In this document: in pieces, positions 6,055 through 8,639 of the stretch
Layout: every line of letters starts with the position of its first letter
Position numbering within the stretch: position 1 is the stretch's first letter
DNA from: Chloroflexota bacterium
GTDB lineage: Bacteria; Chloroflexota; Dehalococcoidia; DSTF01; JACRBR01
Reading direction: 5' to 3'
NCBI GenBank assembly: GCA_025355835.1
Contig: JANXYW010000274.1
Coordinates: 1-8,639, forward strand
DNA: 8,639 bases
The notes under the pieces: generated by a model
The model's database searches: none
The model's input: the letters and a program-made list of their open reading frames with translations, nothing else
Told to the model about the DNA's origin: nothing
Translations under genes and position numbers: made by a program

Positions 6055-7371
6055 TCACACGCCGTACAGGCGCCGCGCGTCTGCACGCAGCTCGGCGCGG
6101 AAGTCGGGGTGCGCGATAGCGACCAGCTCTTCGATGCGACGCCGCAGCGTGCCGCCTTTGATGCGGGCGATGCCGAACTCGGTGACGAAGATATCGGCGT
6201 AGCCACGCGTGACGGTAACTGCGCTTCCCTGCGGAAACATCGCCACGATGCGGGAGCGGCGCTCGCCGTTCACGACGGATGTCGATGGCAACACCGTCAC
6301 GCTGCGGCCGTTCTTCGCGTGCAGCGCGCCGACGGCGAAGGCGAACGCACCGCCGGTGCCGCTGTAGATCTCCGGGCCGATCGTCTCGCCGTTGATCTGG
6401 CCGGTCACGTCGACGAGCAATGCGTTGTTGATCACGACCATGTTGTCGTGCGCGGCGATGACCTGGATATCGTTCGTGTGACTCATCGTGTACAGCTCGT
6501 AGCGCTCGTCGCCGTCGACCTGCGCGAACTCGTCCGCCGTGAGCGGCCCGAACGACGCGCCGACGATCTTGCCGGGATGCACGGTTTTGCGCGCGCCTGT
6601 CACGACGCCCTGCTCGACCAGCGCCGGAATGCCGCCGAAGATCAGCTCCGTGTGCACACCGAGGTCGCGCTTCTCGGACAAGAACGGCGCCATCGCCGCC
6701 GAGACCGTGCCGGTGCCGAGTTGAAACGTATCGCCGTCCTGGATGATTTCGCTTGCGACGAGCGAACAGATGACAGCGGTGAACTCGTCCTCTTCTTCGG
6801 TACGTGGCGCGCGGCGAAGGAACTTCCACTCCGTCGGCGCCTCCACCAGCGTCTCGATCTGGGAGATGTGGATGCGATTGTTGCCGCCTGTGCGGATGAA
6901 GCGATCGTTCACCTCGCCGATGACGTGCGTCGCGACCGCCACCACCTCCGGCGCGCCCCAAACGCTCATCCCGAAGCTGCACCAGCCGTCATCGTCCGGC
7001 GGCGAGACGCTGGTGAGGAAGACGTCGGGCTTGCGATCGAGCCAGTAGCTCTCGTCGCTCCGGGTTGGCGGCGCGATCACGTAATCGAGCAGCCCCTTGC
7101 GCATCGCCGGCCGATCGCTGGCCTGCAAGAAGAACGAGCGCACGTTGAAGTTGTTCGGCGCATCGTCCTGCCACCACGACGCGAACGTCGCGATCGAGTT
7201 CTCGATCTCGACGCCATGCAGCTCGTCAGCGCGGGCTGCGAGCGCGCGGCAGAGCCCCAGCGGCGTCTGGTAGTGCATACCGATGACGACGCGATCGCCG
7301 TCGCGCACGACGCGTACGGCCTCTTCGGGCGTTGTCAGCTTGTCGGCGTAGCGCTCGCGCCAGTCCATCAC
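6055..7371 (-). CDS. Acetyl-CoA hydrolase / 4-hydroxybutyrate-type CoA-transferase family protein (438 aa)
   Basis: The start is GTG at 7371 or the adjacent ATG at 7368; a TAGCCT box 6 nt before GTG favours a leaderless message from 7371. Full length for the family. The N-terminal domain (about 1-190) begins WRERYADKLTTPEEAVRVV. The C-terminal domain has FQLGTGTVSAAMAPFLSEKRD, then LGVHTELIFGG, where Glu242 is the expected catalytic Glu forming the glutamyl-CoA intermediate. It then has VDVTGQINGETIG (320-332), YSGTGGAFAFAVGA (336-349), LPSTS, SRIVAMFPQGSAVTVTRGYAD, FVTEFGIARIKG (395-406) and IAHPDFRAEL. These match the AcetylCoA_hydro/AcetylCoA_hyd_C pair. The reaction is transfer of CoA between acyl-CoA and a free acid, in the cytoplasm. 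The usual GGQxDFxxGA reads GGAFAFAVGA, so Q and D are changed. Exact substrate not deducible. It converges with the methyltransferase, 24 nt away. Confidence 0.9.
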   Translation of the reverse strand: MMDWRERYADKLTTPEEAVRVVRDGDRVVIGMHYQTPLGLCRALAARADELHGVEIENSIATFASWWQDDAPNNFNVRSFFLQASDRPAMRKGLLDYVIAPPTRSDESYWLDRKPDVFLTSVSPPDDDGWCSFGMSVWGAPEVVAVATHVIGEVNDRFIRTGGNNRIHISQIETLVEAPTEWKFLRRAPRTEEEDEFTAVICSLVASEIIQDGDTFQLGTGTVSAAMAPFLSEKRDLGVHTELIFGGIPALVEQGVVTGARKTVHPGKIVGASFGPLTADEFAQVDGDERYELYTMSHTNDIQVIAAHDNMVVINNALLVDVTGQINGETIGPEIYSGTGGAFAFAVGALHAKNGRSVTVLPSTSVVNGERRSRIVAMFPQGSAVTVTRGYADIFVTEFGIARIKGGTLRRRIEELVAIAHPDFRAELRADARRLYGV

Positions 7372-7377
7372 GGCGTG

Positions 7378-7383
7378 AGGCTA
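7378..7383 (-). promoter_or_regulatory. Putative -10 box TAGCCT for the CoA-transferase (leaderless start)
   Basis: On the minus strand TAGCCT is followed by CACGCC and then GTG-ATG. No Shine-Dalgarno sequence is present. The spacing is the same as before the methyltransferase. Confidence 0.38.
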
Positions 7384-7447
7384 TCATGCGGCGCGGGTGC
7401 GGGCGAGGTATGCTGCGACCGCAATCGATCGAGCACGGAGTGGTTTC

Positions 7448-7693
7448 TTGACGGAAGTACTACTGGCTATTCACGTCGAAGCGTTGGCCGAGGGCGGGTT
7501 CCTCGCGACAAGCGAAGAGCTGCCGGGCCTGCTCGCCCAGGGCCGCACCGTAGCCGAGACGATCGAAATCGCACAAGATGTCGCGCGCAAACTCGTTGAG
7601 TCCTACATCGAGCACGGCGACGAACTGCCGCCTGCGCTCCGCCAGGCATCACCGACAGATATTGATGTCCGCATTCCCGTAACCATCGCCTGA
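7448..7693 (+). CDS. hicB: HicB-family antitoxin (81 aa)
   Basis: TTG 7448 is preferred over an upstream GTG (7397) because the HicB fold starts at TEVLLAIHVEALAEGGFLATSEELPGLLAQG and CGGAG lies 8 nt upstream; the 17 extra codons look non-native. The partial RNase-H-like fold is clear: a first strand, E-GGF-A---ELPG with the conserved Pro-Gly, G-T--E-----A----V-S-I, then ELPPALRQ and a terminal VRIPVTIA strand. It is a short HicB with no added ribbon-helix-helix or HTH domain. It neutralises HicA by binding it; the DNA-binding part seems absent, so autoregulation may differ. The stop overlaps the hicA start by one base (TGATG), indicating coupling. The order B then A is the reverse of the classic hicAB. 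Confidence 0.88.
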   Translation: MTEVLLAIHVEALAEGGFLATSEELPGLLAQGRTVAETIEIAQDVARKLVESYIEHGDELPPALRQASPTDIDVRIPVTIA

Positions 7694-7920
7694 TGGCGGG
7701 TCGCCTTGCAGGAATTACGTCAGCCGAGGTCCTTCGGAAATTGCGCCTCGCTGGCTTCGTGTTCGATCGTCAAGCCAAAGGGAGCCACGAAATCTGGCTT
7801 CACCCCGATTCGCGCCGGCGCGTCACCATCCCTCGCCACGCGGGGACAATGCCGGAAGGCACCCTCCGAGCGATCGTGAAACAAGCAGGGCTCACGCCCG
7901 ATGAGTTCGCCGCGCTGTAA
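7693..7920 (+). CDS. hicA: HicA-family mRNA interferase toxin (75 aa)
   Basis: ATG 7693 overlaps the hicB stop. The dsRBD-like fold is complete: an ITSAEVLRKLRLAGFVFDRQ helix-strand, then KGSHEIWLHPD with catalytic His32, then RRVTIPRHAGTMPEGTLRAIVKQAGLTPDEF. Length and motif order are normal, so it should be an active ribosome-independent mRNA nuclease restrained by HicB. A small hairpin (GACGT-TGCC-ACGTC, 7926-7939) lies in the 23-nt gap to the convergent hydrolase and might end both transcripts. Confidence 0.92.
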   Translation: MAGRLAGITSAEVLRKLRLAGFVFDRQAKGSHEIWLHPDSRRRVTIPRHAGTMPEGTLRAIVKQAGLTPDEFAAL

Positions 7921-7943
7921 GACGAGACGTTGCCACGTCGCGA

Positions 7944-8639
7944 TCAGCCCGCGGCCGTGCCGTCCATCGCGGACGCATCCGCGCGCGCGTCGAGCCAACC
8001 CGCGATGTCCGCGAGCACTTGATCCTTCTCCGGCTCATTCAGGATCTCGTGGAACAGGCCCTGGTAGAGCTTCAGCGTCTTGTCGGTCGACTTCGCGCGT
8101 CGATACAGCGCTTCGCTTCCGGCGGAGCGCGTCAGCGCATCTTCCGTGCCGTGCATGATCAGCAGCGGCTGGTCGACGCGCTCCATGCGTTCGTCGACGC
8201 AGTGCGCCGAGCGGATCATCGCGCCGATGAGACCGGCAGGCATCTTGCCCCGGAAGTTCAGCGGGTCGGCGTCGTACCACGCCACCACTTCGGGATCGCG
8301 CGAGACCGTCGCCGCTGCGAGCTTGCGCAGCCGGACGTGCGGCGTGAAGCGCCCAAGCAGCAGCAGAATGCGCGTCACGAACTTCGGCGTGGGCGGCGCT
8401 GTCAGGCCGGCGCCGCTGAGCAGCAGGCCGCGCACGTCAGGCTTGCGAGTCACCGCCGCCAGCGCGACGATCGAGCCGCCCATACTGTGGCCGAGCAGCC
8501 AAGGCGTCGCGCCGCTATGCCGCGCGCGCACGAGCGCAAGAAACGCATCGACATCGTCGAGATACTCATTGAACGAACGCACGAAGACGCGCTCGCCCTC
8601 CGACTGCCCGTGCCCACGCAGATCGAGCGCGTGCACGGC
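7944..8639 (-). CDS. Alpha/beta hydrolase, monoacylglycerol lipase/lysophospholipase type (partial, N-terminus beyond right edge)
   Basis: The frame is open to the right edge; 231 residues are seen. It starts at AVHALDLRGHGQSEG, where the family has the D-RGHG-S oxyanion region, so roughly 40-60 N-terminal residues are missing. The nucleophile elbow is GHSMGG (codons at 8492-8475, Ser at 8486-8484). The acid is in MHGTEDALT and the catalytic His is in LFHEILNEPE, so the Ser-Asp-His triad is complete. The cap region holds several basic helices (ILLLLGRFTPHVRLRKLAAATV). The pattern is Hydrolase_4 (serine aminopeptidase S33-like / monoglyceride lipase). It probably hydrolyses monoacylglycerols or lysophospholipids; the exact substrate is unknown. 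It is convergent with hicA. Confidence 0.9.
   Translation of the reverse strand, partial: AVHALDLRGHGQSEGERVFVRSFNEYLDDVDAFLALVRARHSGATPWLLGHSMGGSIVALAAVTRKPDVRGLLLSGAGLTAPPTPKFVTRILLLLGRFTPHVRLRKLAAATVSRDPEVVAWYDADPLNFRGKMPAGLIGAMIRSAHCVDERMERVDQPLLIMHGTEDALTRSAGSEALYRRAKSTDKTLKLYQGLFHEILNEPEKDQVLADIAGWLDARADASAMDGTAAG

Noticed and set aside
7397..7447. Upstream GTG as the start of hicB (adds 17 codons)
   Set aside because: The extra residues do not resemble HicB, and the ribosome site fits the TTG at 7448.
6109..7599. 496-codon plus-strand open frame
   Set aside because: It is the antisense shadow of the CoA-transferase gene in GC-rich DNA; the protein is Arg/Ala/Asp-rich without domains, while the minus strand has full family motifs.

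Overview
The window comes from a GC-rich bacterial chromosome. It suggests Chloroflexota (Dehalococcoidia-like) or a relative. The reasons are a zinc-ribbon/Ser-Thr-kinase/AAA fusion whose glycine loop has a form I associate with that phylum, a GHL15-like secreted protein, a hicBA pair, and start codons preceded at 5-6 nt by TAnnnT boxes (leaderless style). This placement is inference from style; no marker gene is present.

Layout. Positions 1-1420 (minus) hold the first 473 codons of a large signalling protein: double zinc ribbon, protein kinase, then a STAND/AAA ATPase running off the left edge. Positions 1592 to about 2130 are a remnant of an IS1182-type insertion sequence (3' part of the transposase, minus strand). 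It is fused directly to the C-terminal half of a CaiB-like CoA-transferase gene (2116-2736, plus) that has lost its catalytic half. Positions 2737-3166 are non-coding, with a tRNA-3'-half-like relic and a cluster of small palindromes. Positions 3167-3660 hold two translationally coupled small genes of unknown function, followed by a strong hairpin. Positions 3730-4659 (minus) encode a membrane-anchored or secreted GHL15-like putative glycoside hydrolase that appears to stop early.

Positions 4797 to about 5085 carry a short relic resembling the N-terminus of DUF1016/YhcG nucleases, a CAGAGACA-type short tandem repeat and two small repeat structures. A possible 66-aa gene (5086-5286) precedes a class I SAM methyltransferase (5296). 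The methyltransferase reading frame is cut by a single in-frame TGA at 5860-5862, yet its C-terminal 55 codons remain intact to 6030.

The right third is tidy: an acetyl-CoA hydrolase/CoA-transferase (6055-7371, minus), a divergent hicB-hicA toxin-antitoxin pair (7448-7920, plus), and an alpha/beta hydrolase of the monoacylglycerol-lipase type (7944 to beyond the right edge, minus).

Overall, intact genes at both ends bracket a decaying zone of about 4.4 kb (1590-6030) containing a broken transposase, a broken caiB, a possible tRNA scrap, a nuclease scrap, short repeats and a nonsense-mutated methyltransferase. I found no CRISPR array, rRNA or intact tRNA. The only candidates for something undescribed are the 3167-3660 gene pair and the 66-aa ORF; neither has a function I can name.
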